NCBI GenBank assembly: GCA_937951455.1
Contig: CALFBU010000173.1
Location: forward strand, 1 to 5,284
Direction: 5' to 3'
Source of the DNA: an uncultured Rhizobiaceae group bacterium
GTDB lineage: Bacteria > Pseudomonadota > Alphaproteobacteria > Rhizobiales > Rhizobiaceae
Length of the DNA: 5,284 bases
The position numbers and the translations under genes are program-made. The first letter of the stretch is position 1. Each line of letters starts with the position of its first letter. Below, one piece after another: positions 1-5,284 of the stretch. Under the pieces are notes generated by a model that saw only the letters and a list, made by a program, of their open reading frames with translations, did no database searches and was not told the origin of the DNA.

Positions 1-198
1 CTCATAATAAGGTGTGCAACCCTCATCAGCATGAATGGTTTGACTCAAGACATCCGCCCACTCAGTCCATGTAAAAGCTTTCTTTTCATACAATCCTATG
101 ACAAGCGCAAAAGCCTGTGCCTCCCATGGTTCGCTGAAGACGGGTTCATTATCATCCAGAATAATGCCATTGAGGATCGACAGGTTAGGCGTGCTCAA
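1..198 (-). CDS. Nitrile hydratase accessory (activator) protein, N-terminal part, cut by window edge
   Basis: This is the first 66 codons of a gene that continues past the left edge; the family is usually a little over 100 residues. The product is the small protein that helps insert the metal and assemble the cobalt-type nitrile hydratase alpha subunit in the cytoplasm. Seen in the sequence: it begins (M)[10 protein letters not shown], then has NEPVFSEPWEAQAFALVIGL around residues 17-36, FTWTEWADVLSQTI around 42-55, and ends in PYYE. This pattern, an (E/D)EPVF..PWE..AFA motif followed by W.eW...L, is shared with the N-terminal half of the nitrile hydratase beta subunit, as known for this activator family. 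The start is TTG at 198-196: no ATG or GTG exists in frame nearby, the preceding GGGGAG lies 6 bases upstream, and the residues from here match the family start. It overlaps the 3' end of the beta gene by 14 bases, implying translational coupling in one operon. The family call is firm; the exact start is an inference. Confidence 0.88.
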   Translation of the reverse strand, partial: MSTPNLSILNGIILDDNEPVFSEPWEAQAFALVIGLYEKKAFTWTEWADVLSQTIHADEGCTPYYE

Positions 199-844
199 GA
201 TAAGCTCCCCAGCAGTCAGCCATAACGACATTACCTTCTTCAGCATCAGGCCCAAACACTTCTTGAGCATCAAATGCTATGGAATAAAGCCATTCAGGGT
301 TCTCCCCTTCACCACGAGCATTGCTGTCAGGAAACACATGACAACCCTGAACACTTTTAATTACACCAATTTTGCCGCGAACATATCGCGGCAAACGCGT
401 ATGACCTTGGGGATTGATATTTAAAGCTCGTACACGCTCACCAATGGCAAAGCCAGGTTCAAGTATCGCATCGCGATCAACCGGCGCACCGGCCAACAAG
501 GCATCAGGCATTTCATCTGCAGAAACCACGCGCTTTACATCAACACCTGGTTTTTCAAGCTTGCCTGTTGCAATTTCATTTTCCGTGAGCATGCCGCGTT
601 CAAGCATCAACTTCTCTAATCCAGCAAGCCAGATTTGATAATAGCTTTTTGTCAGATAAAAATCAGGCGGCAGGCTTTCACGGGCAAATCTGGAAATATC
701 CAAATTCCATTTTCCAGCAAAGCCCATACCGACCGTCATCGCAAGCGCGCGCTTTTCCCAATCGCCGTGAAAAATCGGCTCATCTGTCTCAGGTTCGACA
801 GGGCCATAGCATTGCATGCCCCCCATGTCGTGAAGCCCGTTCAT
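185..844 (-). CDS. nthB: Nitrile hydratase beta subunit
   Basis: This encodes a 219-residue beta subunit of nitrile hydratase, which hydrates nitriles to amides as an alpha-beta heterodimer (or a multiple of it). Seen: it opens with [16 protein letters not shown], the typical beta N-terminus. Then come [20 protein letters not shown] (about 21-40), an arginine at residue 52 in DISRFARE that sits where the active-site beta Arg is expected, [15 protein letters not shown] (63-77), and a C-terminal SH3-like barrel with [14 protein letters not shown] (147-160), GCHVFPD and [16 protein letters not shown] (183-198). The length is normal for the family. The ATG at 844 is preferred over an in-frame ATG at 931, because it has GGAGG 7 bases upstream, matches the family N-terminus, and forms an ATGA overlap with the alpha stop; the longer reading would lie inside alpha. 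The C-terminus [10 protein letters not shown] departs slightly from the more usual D.WE.YLE. No internal damage was seen. Confidence 0.96.
   Translation of the reverse strand: MNGLHDMGGMQCYGPVEPETDEPIFHGDWEKRALAMTVGMGFAGKWNLDISRFARESLPPDFYLTKSYYQIWLAGLEKLMLERGMLTENEIATGKLEKPGVDVKRVVSADEMPDALLAGAPVDRDAILEPGFAIGERVRALNINPQGHTRLPRYVRGKIGVIKSVQGCHVFPDSNARGEGENPEWLYSIAFDAQEVFGPDAEEGNVVMADCWGAYLEHA
205..210 (-). promoter_or_regulatory. Ribosome binding site (GGGGAG) setting the TTG start of the accessory gene
   Basis: On the minus strand GGGGAG is followed by a 6-base spacer (CTTATC) and then TTG. It lies inside the last codons of the beta gene. Because no ATG or GTG is available in that frame, this site is the main evidence for the unusual TTG start at 198. 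Confidence 0.6.
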
Positions 845-1497
845 GATGAAGCCTCCACACGCGTTAAAGCCAAACCAGTGCCAATCATGGAATCTCGCGT
901 TACAAGTTCTGCAAGCTTTTCTTCGCTCCACCCTTCAGTATTTGAAGGCCGTTGCGGTATAACCAGATAACGCATTTCAGCCGTCGAATCCCAAACGGTA
1001 ATCTTGGTCTCTTTAGGCAATTCCAGACCAAATTCACTCAAAACAGCGCGTGGTTCAGATACCGCACGCGAGCGATAGGGCGCGGATTTATACCAGACAG
1101 GTGGCAGCCCAAGTACACTCCAGGGATAACAAGAGCATAATGTGCAAACGACCATATTATGTACATCTGGTGTATTTTCAACGATCTGCATGTGTTCGCC
1201 TTGGCGACCACTAAAGCCCAATTCGGCAATGGCATCGGTAGCATTTTCTCTAAGCCGTTCAAGATAGGCAGCATCAGACCAAGCCTTGGCAACAACGGCA
1301 GCACCATTTCTTGGGCCAACCTTGGTTTCATAAGTCTCAACGATAACGTCCAAGGCCGCAGGATCAACATAGCCTTTATCGACTAACAGGGATTCAAGGG
1401 TTTTGACCTTCAAATCCATATCTGACCAATGACTATGATCGTGGGTGTGATCGTGATCATGGCCACGATGATGGTCTTGTTTTTTTGAATCGCCCAT
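841..1497 (-). CDS. nthA: Nitrile hydratase alpha subunit, cobalt type, His-rich N-terminus
   Basis: This encodes a 218-residue alpha subunit, the metal-carrying subunit of nitrile hydratase. Seen: the metal claw VCTLCSCY is at residues 117-124, with ligands Cys118, Cys121, Ser122 and Cys123. Threonine in CTLCSC and the following tyrosine indicate the cobalt class; iron enzymes have CSLCSCT. In the family the second and third cysteines are oxidised to sulfinate and sulfenate. Flanking family motifs are [18 protein letters not shown] (61-78), [19 protein letters not shown] (132-150) and a conserved [16 protein letters not shown] (169-184). Residues 9-23 hold eight histidines alternating with Asp, Thr and Ser, a likely metal-binding tail ahead of the catalytic domain. 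The ATG at 1497 follows GAGGAACT, so the spacing is short (3-4 bases). Its stop overlaps the beta ATG (ATGA). It is the first gene of the operon, 65 bases after the receiver-domain gene, with a strong inverted repeat in that gap. Confidence 0.97.
   Translation of the reverse strand: MGDSKKQDHHRGHDHDHTHDHSHWSDMDLKVKTLESLLVDKGYVDPAALDVIVETYETKVGPRNGAAVVAKAWSDAAYLERLRENATDAIAELGFSGRQGEHMQIVENTPDVHNMVVCTLCSCYPWSVLGLPPVWYKSAPYRSRAVSEPRAVLSEFGLELPKETKITVWDSTAEMRYLVIPQRPSNTEGWSEEKLAELVTRDSMIGTGLALTRVEASS
852..856 (-). promoter_or_regulatory. Ribosome binding site (GGAGG) of the beta subunit gene
   Basis: A perfect GGAGG lies 7 bases before the ATG at 844, inside the last codons of alpha. It decides the beta start in favour of 844 over the longer in-frame ATG at 931. 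Confidence 0.75.
1429..1473 (-). repeat. Short degenerate His/Asp codon repeat in the nitrile hydratase alpha gene
   Basis: The codons for alpha residues 9-23 are an imperfect run of CAT/CAC and GAT codons, including adjacent GATCAC-GATCAC units and a further GATCAT. It encodes eight histidines in fifteen residues. Such repetitive codon runs can change length by slippage, so this part of the protein may vary between strains. That last point is an inference. Confidence 0.6.
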
Positions 1498-1504
1498 AGT
1501 TCCT

Positions 1505-1534
1505 CGCTTAGCCTCCAGTTTTGGAGATTAAGCG
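1505..1534. promoter_or_regulatory. 30-base inverted repeat just upstream of the nitrile hydratase operon
   Basis: On the plus strand the arms are CGCTTA (1505-1510) plus CTCCA (1513-1517), and TGGAG (1522-1526) plus TAAGCG (1529-1534). They form two perfect stems of 6 and 5 bp, separated by a 2x2 mismatch (GC opposite AT), around a 4-base loop. It ends 7 bases before the alpha ATG, directly against the AGGA of the ribosome binding site. No T-run follows on either strand, so it does not look like an intrinsic terminator. It could be a dimeric repressor or activator operator for the nitrile hydratase genes, or an mRNA hairpin affecting translation. The repeat is plain in the sequence; the role is inferred. 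Confidence 0.6.
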
Positions 1535-1545
1535 AAACTAGTCAA
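1517..1545 (-). promoter_or_regulatory. Possible weak sigma-70 type promoter for the nitrile hydratase operon
   Basis: On the minus strand TTGACT (1545-1540) resembles a -35 box preceded by C, as in the alphaproteobacterial CTTGAC consensus. A 17-base spacer leads to AAAACT (1522-1517), a poor -10 match of 3 of 6. If real, the inverted repeat at 1505-1534 overlaps the -10 and start region, as an operator would. The operon could instead be read through from the upstream receiver gene. Confidence 0.25.
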
Positions 1546-1562
1546 GTTAGGAAAGCAATTAT

Positions 1563-1979
1563 CTATAAGATTGCGCGGGTAGAGCTCGTATCCGTAATTT
1601 CTGCAATCTTTTGCAAAAGCAGGTTCGGATTAATTGGTTTTGTCAGATAGTAATCTGCACCTGCTTCCAGCATACGCGCTTCATCGCCAGAAAGCGCATG
1701 TGCAGTAAGGGCAGCAATCGGAACCCGTTTGCCAGTTCCTACTTCCAATTCGCGAATTTTCTTAATGGCTTCAATACCGTTCATGACAGGCATGGAAATG
1801 TCCATGAAAATCAAAACCGGATCAAGCGCTTGCCAGCCTTCGACGGCTTCTTCGCCATTACTTACAATTACAAAGGGCAAATCTTGCTCACTCAATGTGT
1901 GTTCCAGAACAATCTGGTTCACTTCATTGTCTTCGGCAGAAAGTATACACTTTCCTTTAATGCTTAAATCAAAATTCAT
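1563..1979 (-). CDS. Stand-alone response regulator receiver-domain protein
   Basis: This encodes a 138-residue protein that is essentially one CheY-like receiver domain with no output domain. Seen: the acidic pair Glu16-Asp17 in ILSAEDNEVNQIV, phospho-acceptor Asp60 in IFMDISMPVMNG, the switch Thr92 in AALTAHA, aromatic Tyr110-Tyr111, and conserved Lys114 in YYLTKPIN. All phosphorylation residues are present, so it should be phosphorylatable. The AEDNEVNQ opening and MDxxMPxMNG motif resemble receiver domains at the C-terminus of hybrid sensor kinases more than OmpR-type regulators. That suggests it acts in a phosphorelay or by binding a partner protein, as DivK does. The start has GGGG about 9 bases upstream of the ATG. 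It lies 24 bases after the GGDEF-EAL gene on the same strand, so the two are probably cotranscribed and functionally linked. No histidine kinase is visible nearby, so the phosphodonor is unknown. Confidence 0.9.
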   Translation of the reverse strand: MNFDLSIKGKCILSAEDNEVNQIVLEHTLSEQDLPFVIVSNGEEAVEGWQALDPVLIFMDISMPVMNGIEAIKKIRELEVGTGKRVPIAALTAHALSGDEARMLEAGADYYLTKPINPNLLLQKIAEITDTSSTRAIL

Positions 1980-2003
1980 AATCGTATTCCCCGCTCTAAC
2001 AAT

Positions 2004-3653
2004 CTAGCCAACAGCTCTTTGCAATTGCTCTTCAGAAACTGTATCCATAAATTCACGAATATAGCCCATTGTTTTATGTTCATCCTGCGGCTTACCAAAG
2101 AGATAGCCCTGCCCTGCGTGACAACCATATTTTTTCAAGCTTTCTGCCTGGTTCATTTCTTCAATACCTTCTGCAACAACCGTTAGATCAAGACCTGCGC
2201 ACATTTCAAGAATTGCTCGAACAATGTGTTCAGCAGGTTTATCTTCGCCAATTGCCATGATGAAAGCACGGTCGATCTTCACCTTATCAAGCTTAAGCTC
2301 TCTCAAACGGCCAAGGCTTGATTGACCTGTACCAAAGTCATCCATCGAAATGCGTATGCCGGCATTATGAAGTTCATCGATAATCATGGAAGCTGTTTCA
2401 GGATCCGACATCATTGCAGTTTCCGTCACTTCAATTTCAAGACGATTAGCTGGTAGACCAGCTTTTGAAATGGTTCTGATAATATCTGAAGCTGTGTTAG
2501 GATCCACTAATTGAACGCTTGAAAGATTGAATGAAAGGAAAATTTCATCCGGCCAACCTGCCGCAACTTTTGCGGCATGTAAAAGCAGCTTTTCAGTCAG
2601 GGGCGCAATAATCCCGCGCTCTTCTGCCAACGGAATAAACTTGGCTGGAGAAACAAACCCAAGGTCGGAGTCGATCCAGCGCGCCAAGGCTTCAAAGCCC
2701 AAAAGCTTGCCATCCTGCAACGAGATAATGGGTTGAAAATGCGGGCGCACTTCATTGTTGGCAATAGCACGACGCAAAGCTTGCTCCATACGTGCACTTT
2801 CCAGAATTATATCTTCAATTTCCTTTGAGAAGACTGTTATTCGGCCTCTTCCACCTCGTTTTGAATGGTAAAGCGCGCTTTCAATATTTTTCATAACAGC
2901 TTCATATGAATTGCCTGCATCTGGGCAAACAGCAAAGCCAAATGAACCGCTCAGTCTGACGGTCCTGCCATCGAGATCAAAAGGTGCGTTTAGTACTTCC
3001 TGCAATATTTTACCAATATGCTGAGCCCCCGATTCGTCCTTGATTTCAGGCATAAGGAAACCAAACTCATCGCCACGAGTGCGGAAAACATATCCATCTT
3101 TTTCCATCGCTGCCGATAAACGTTGAGCACATTGCTTCAAGATTTCATCGCCGCCTTCAAACCCATAAAGATCGTTGATTGGCTTCATGCCATCCATATC
3201 TGCAACGCCAGCAAGGAAACCTTTTTTTCCATAACGATTGTCATCGACCATGGATTTGTATTTCTCCATCATACGTTGCTGATTGCCAAGGCCAGTCAAT
3301 TGGTCGGTATAGGCGAGCGTAACAAGCTCTTCTCTGGATTCTTTTCTTTTCGCCTTGTAATCGGATAAATCTGATAATGCATGCTGATCGACGGTCTCGA
3401 CGAAAATATTTGAGTCGCCCTTGGCTTTAAATATCAAAACGAAGGCTGCCCATACACACATTCCAAGAACCATAAGAGTTGCATGAAGTGTAAGCTTATC
3501 TGCAAGTGACAAAGCAGTTGGGGACAAAATCGCTGTAAGCATCGTAGCTACAACCAACATCGTCAGCCATAAAAAAACCCGTGATTTGCGGATACTCGAA
3601 AAGCGATCTTCCTTATTGTTTTCACTAACATTTTCTACTGCTTCAGTACTCAT
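2004..3653 (-). CDS. Membrane-anchored GGDEF-EAL cyclic-di-GMP protein, likely phosphodiesterase
   Basis: This 549-residue protein controls cyclic di-GMP. Numbering is from the ATG at 3653. A short cytoplasmic N-terminus is followed by two hydrophobic helices (about 26-46 and 55-76) with only a short loop between them, so there is no large periplasmic sensor. A charged linker (about 90-110) leads to a GGDEF domain starting at AYTDQLTGLGN. It has metal-binding Asp152, DMDGMKPIND, and an A-site RGDEF at 193-197. The residues where an RxxD inhibitory site would lie are EKDG, so the I-site is absent. The EAL domain has EAL at 321-323, Asn376, Glu408, Asp438-Asp439 in MDDFGTGQSS, Lys459, Glu495 in AEGIE, and Gln515, all the usual catalytic and metal residues. 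I infer active phosphodiesterase and uncertain cyclase activity; the GGDEF domain may be regulatory. The ATG at 3653 is preferred over two upstream in-frame TTG codons because GGGG lies 6 bases ahead of it. It leads a probable operon with the receiver gene. Confidence 0.93.
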   Translation of the reverse strand: MSTEAVENVSENNKEDRFSSIRKSRVFLWLTMLVVATMLTAILSPTALSLADKLTLHATLMVLGMCVWAAFVLIFKAKGDSNIFVETVDQHALSDLSDYKAKRKESREELVTLAYTDQLTGLGNQQRMMEKYKSMVDDNRYGKKGFLAGVADMDGMKPINDLYGFEGGDEILKQCAQRLSAAMEKDGYVFRTRGDEFGFLMPEIKDESGAQHIGKILQEVLNAPFDLDGRTVRLSGSFGFAVCPDAGNSYEAVMKNIESALYHSKRGGRGRITVFSKEIEDIILESARMEQALRRAIANNEVRPHFQPIISLQDGKLLGFEALARWIDSDLGFVSPAKFIPLAEERGIIAPLTEKLLLHAAKVAAGWPDEIFLSFNLSSVQLVDPNTASDIIRTISKAGLPANRLEIEVTETAMMSDPETASMIIDELHNAGIRISMDDFGTGQSSLGRLRELKLDKVKIDRAFIMAIGEDKPAEHIVRAILEMCAGLDLTVVAEGIEEMNQAESLKKYGCHAGQGYLFGKPQDEHKTMGYIREFMDTVSEEQLQRAVG

Positions 3654-3659
3654 CAACAA

Positions 3660-3663
3660 CCCC
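3660..3663 (-). promoter_or_regulatory. Ribosome binding site (GGGG) of the GGDEF-EAL gene
   Basis: Minus-strand GGGG, then TTGTTG, then ATG. The 6-base spacing fits the ATG at 3653; the TTG at 3659 would have no spacing at all. This decides the start. Confidence 0.5.
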
Positions 3664-3763
3664 GAACAAAATATTTCATGGCGATGATAAAACGAAATAG
3701 TAAAAATCTTCTTTCAAACCGGTGAAAATACAAATTATTTCGACAAAGGGCGTGAAAAAGTAA

Positions 3764-3779
3764 AATTATATATATAATT
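3764..3779. repeat. Perfect 16-base A/T palindrome downstream of rlmE
   Basis: AATTATATATATAATT reads the same on both strands. It lies 16 bases after the rlmE stop, and on the minus strand it is followed by TTACTTTTT. It could act as a weak A/T hairpin with a T-rich tail at the end of the rlmE transcript, as an AT-rich protein-binding or melting site, or as nothing more than base composition. An A/T-only stem is too weak for a confident terminator call. Confidence 0.35.
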
Positions 3780-3795
3780 CAATAATTTATATAAC

Positions 3796-4494
3796 TTATC
3801 CTTTAAAGCCTTTAGCTAAAAGGTACAATTCCACGGACCCACCACGCGATGCAGGCGGCTTTATGTGGTGAACAGACTTAAAATTCTGCTTCATCAGATT
3901 AAGCAATTCAGCCTCTGTTCCGCCTTGAAATGTTTTAGAGAGAAAAAACCCTCCCGGCTTCAAAACCTGCAGCGCAAAATCAAGGGCGACTTCAACAAGA
4001 TGCATTGTGCGCAAGTGATCCGTTTTCTTGTGTCCGGTCGTTGGGGCTGCCATGTCTGAAATGACCAGATCAGGCTTATGCCCTTCGAGCGCATCAATCA
4101 GCATATCGGGTGCATCATCATCCAAAAAATCCTTTTTCAAGATGACTGCGCCCGGTACAGGTGCCATTTCAAGATAATCGATACCAACAACCCTGGGCTT
4201 ATCCGCTTGCGAGCCAGTAATTTGCGAGGCTACCTGGCACCAGCCGCCGGGGGCTGCACCCAAGTCGATAACCCTGTCATTTGGTTTCAAAATGTTATGC
4301 TTTTCATTAATCTCAAGCAGCTTATAGGCAGCGCGGGATGCATATCCTTCCGCCTTTGCACGCTGAACATAAGGGTCATTCAACTGCCTTGAAAGCCAAA
4401 GAGTAGAAGAAAGCTTGCGACCTCTGGCTGTTTTGACCTTGGTATGCATGTTTCTGAGATTAGTTTTTTTCGGCGTATCGCCCGGTTTCTTCAT
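3796..4494 (-). CDS. rlmE: 23S rRNA (uridine-2'-O)-methyltransferase RlmE (FtsJ/RrmJ)
   Basis: This encodes a 232-residue SAM-dependent enzyme that methylates the 2'-O of U2552 (E. coli numbering) in the A-loop of 23S rRNA, late in 50S assembly. Seen: [10 protein letters not shown] with catalytic Lys58, the SAM-binding motif [13 protein letters not shown] (77-89), GIDYLEM (104-110), Asp147 in [12 protein letters not shown], Lys187 in FLSKTFQGG, and Glu222 in SVELYLLA. The full K-D-K-E tetrad of the RrmJ family is therefore present. Compared with E. coli RlmE, where the first Lys is at 38, the N-terminus is about 20 residues longer and rich in Lys and Arg, plausibly for rRNA binding. The ATG at 4494 overlaps the upstream Ppx/GppA stop (ATGA). 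I see no good ribosome binding site, so translation probably depends on coupling. It is followed by a 142-base gap, so it likely ends its operon. Confidence 0.96.
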   Translation of the reverse strand: MKKPGDTPKKTNLRNMHTKVKTARGRKLSSTLWLSRQLNDPYVQRAKAEGYASRAAYKLLEINEKHNILKPNDRVIDLGAAPGGWCQVASQITGSQADKPRVVGIDYLEMAPVPGAVILKKDFLDDDAPDMLIDALEGHKPDLVISDMAAPTTGHKKTDHLRTMHLVEVALDFALQVLKPGGFFLSKTFQGGTEAELLNLMKQNFKSVHHIKPPASRGGSVELYLLAKGFKG

Positions 4495-5284
4495 TGTGAA
4501 CTCGTATCGTTATGCATTTTTTTATTATCATCTTTCTTGCGTCGTGCTGCGTTACGATGGCTTCTTCTTGAATGACGTGAACCCTTATCAAGATTCATCA
4601 TTTCGGCTAAAAGCCCTTCCCGCAAACCGCGATCAGCAACGCGTAATCTCTTCGTAGGCCAGGTTAACCGAATGGCGTTGAGGATAGCACATCCTGCAAG
4701 CACAAGATCTGCACGCTCAGAGCCTATACAAGGATTTCTCGACCGCTCTTCATAAGACATCGAAAGCAGTTTGTTGATGACGGTATCAACATCCTCATCC
4801 TTGAGCCAAATACCATCTACACGCTTTCGGTCATACCTTGGCAATTCAAGATGAATGCCTGCAAGCGTTGTGACCGTACCAGAAGTACCAAGCAGATGAA
4901 CGCGCCCATGTGAAAAAACATTCTTCAAGGCTTCCTTGCCTTCGAAAGCGTCGATGTGAACCATCACATCCTTGACCATGTCATCAAACACTTTGCGGGA
5001 AACATTTTGTCCGCCAAATCGCTCTGCCAAGGTGACGACCCCCATTGGCAGTGAAGTCCATGCTGCAATACGTTCTGAGATTTTTTTCTTTCTAGCGCCA
5101 ATATTGTTTACGAGAATTAGCTCCGATGATCCGCCGCCAATGTCAAACAAAACAGCGCCATCAGATTTTCGGTCCATTAAAGACCCACAGCCTTCCGTTG
5201 CAAGGCGCGCTTCGGTTTCGCGCGAGACGATTTCAAGATCAAGGCCACTTTCTTCCTTGACGCGCTTTAAAAAAAGCTCACCAT
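4491..5284 (-). CDS. Ppx/GppA-family phosphatase (exopolyphosphatase / pppGpp phosphatase type), C-terminal part
   Basis: The gene enters from the right edge; 263 full codons are visible, and the coding sequence clearly extends upstream of the internal ATG at 5177. The first visible residues, [20 protein letters not shown], continue into SRETEARLA. There the Glu encoded at 5213-5211 corresponds to the catalytic Glu of the family. Then come DIGGGSSEL (5144-5118), the phosphate-binding loop of the ASKHA fold, followed by [23 protein letters not shown] and [11 protein letters not shown], all typical of Ppx/GppA. The protein ends soon after the second fold domain, so it lacks the C-terminal HD-like domain of E. 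coli Ppx. It ends instead in a basic tail with 11 Lys/Arg in the last 32 residues. Substrate (polyphosphate or pppGpp) cannot be decided from sequence. Its stop overlaps the rlmE start by 4 bases, a pairing I recall from other alphaproteobacteria. Confidence 0.93.
   Translation of the reverse strand, partial: GELFLKRVKEESGLDLEIVSRETEARLATEGCGSLMDRKSDGAVLFDIGGGSSELILVNNIGARKKKISERIAAWTSLPMGVVTLAERFGGQNVSRKVFDDMVKDVMVHIDAFEGKEALKNVFSHGRVHLLGTSGTVTTLAGIHLELPRYDRKRVDGIWLKDEDVDTVINKLLSMSYEERSRNPCIGSERADLVLAGCAILNAIRLTWPTKRLRVADRGLREGLLAEMMNLDKGSRHSRRSHRNAARRKKDDNKKMHNDTSSQ

Larger units (their letters stand above)
3654..3795 (-). other. AT-rich intergenic region between rlmE and the GGDEF-EAL gene
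   Basis: This 142-base gap is markedly richer in A and T than its flanks, especially 3755-3795. It separates the Ppx/rlmE pair from the signalling pair and probably carries the end of the first transcript and the promoter of the second. I could not identify a convincing -35/-10 pair, a riboswitch fold, or a long ORF. The only clear structure is the 16-base palindrome at 3764-3779. Confidence 0.5.

Noticed and set aside
185..931. Longer reading of the beta subunit starting at the ATG at 931
   Set aside because: The extra 29 residues lie inside the alpha coding region and match nothing in the beta family. The ATG at 844 has GGAGG 7 bases upstream and begins with the family N-terminus.
635..970. 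Plus-strand open frames such as 635-970, 1611-1967 and 4078-4392
   Set aside because: All lie opposite well-supported minus-strand genes, show no family motifs, and have no plausible start context.
1038..1370. Minus-strand frame inside the alpha subunit gene
   Set aside because: It is a frame-shifted shadow of the alpha subunit with repetitive Leu/Pro/Met composition and no motif.
1505..1534. Intrinsic terminator of the receiver gene
   Set aside because: The hairpin is not followed by a T-run on either strand; on the minus strand AGGAACTATG follows directly.
2004..3659. TTG start at 3659 for the GGDEF-EAL gene
   Set aside because: It would sit directly against the GGGG with no spacing; the ATG at 3653 has a 6-base spacing.
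3712..3727. Small dyad TTTCA-N6-TGAAA as an operator
   Set aside because: A 5-base arm in A/T-rich sequence is expected by chance, and nothing else supports it.
3654..3795. Cyclic-di-GMP or cobalamin riboswitch in the leader of the GGDEF-EAL gene
   Set aside because: The gap is AT-rich and shows no GC-rich multi-stem fold or conserved core that I can recognise.
4491..5177. Reading the Ppx/GppA gene as complete from the internal ATG at 5177
   Set aside because: Family-like sequence (SRETEARLA and the preceding [10 protein letters not shown]) continues in frame upstream to the window edge, so the gene is truncated by the window and does not start there.

Overview
The window reads as a chromosomal stretch of an alphaproteobacterium, probably of the Rhizobiales/Hyphomicrobiales type. 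The evidence is the pairing of a Ppx/GppA phosphatase with rlmE, the type of cobalt nitrile hydratase operon, and a moderate, by-eye GC content well below that of most rhizobia. The lineage is an inference, not a demonstration. Every gene I can support lies on the minus strand, so the biological order runs from high to low coordinates. No RNA genes, IS elements, CRISPR arrays or phage genes were seen.

Region A (5284-3796) is housekeeping. It holds the C-terminal part of a Ppx/GppA-family phosphatase, cut by the right edge, whose stop overlaps the start of rlmE (23S rRNA Um2552 methyltransferase) in an ATGA junction.

Region B (3795-3654) is a 142-base AT-rich gap. It contains a perfect 16-base A/T palindrome and presumably the promoter of the next unit.

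Region C (3653-1563) is a two-gene signalling unit. A membrane-anchored GGDEF-EAL protein (two TM helices, variant RGDEF A-site, no I-site, complete EAL catalytic set) is followed 24 bases later by a stand-alone receiver-domain protein. No histidine kinase is visible.

Region D (1562-1) is a nitrile hydratase operon in the order alpha, beta, accessory protein. The genes are tightly coupled: an ATGA overlap between alpha and beta, and a 14-base overlap between beta and the accessory gene, which uses a TTG start behind a GGGGAG ribosome binding site. The alpha subunit has the cobalt-type CTLCSC claw and an unusually histidine-rich N-terminus. Its start is preceded by a 30-base inverted repeat abutting the ribosome binding site, which could be an operator or an mRNA hairpin. 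The accessory gene runs off the left edge.

I see no wholly new system. The most interesting leads are the dyad in front of the nitrile hydratase genes, the His-rich alpha N-terminus, and the GGDEF-EAL/receiver pair lying directly upstream of a catabolic enzyme operon.
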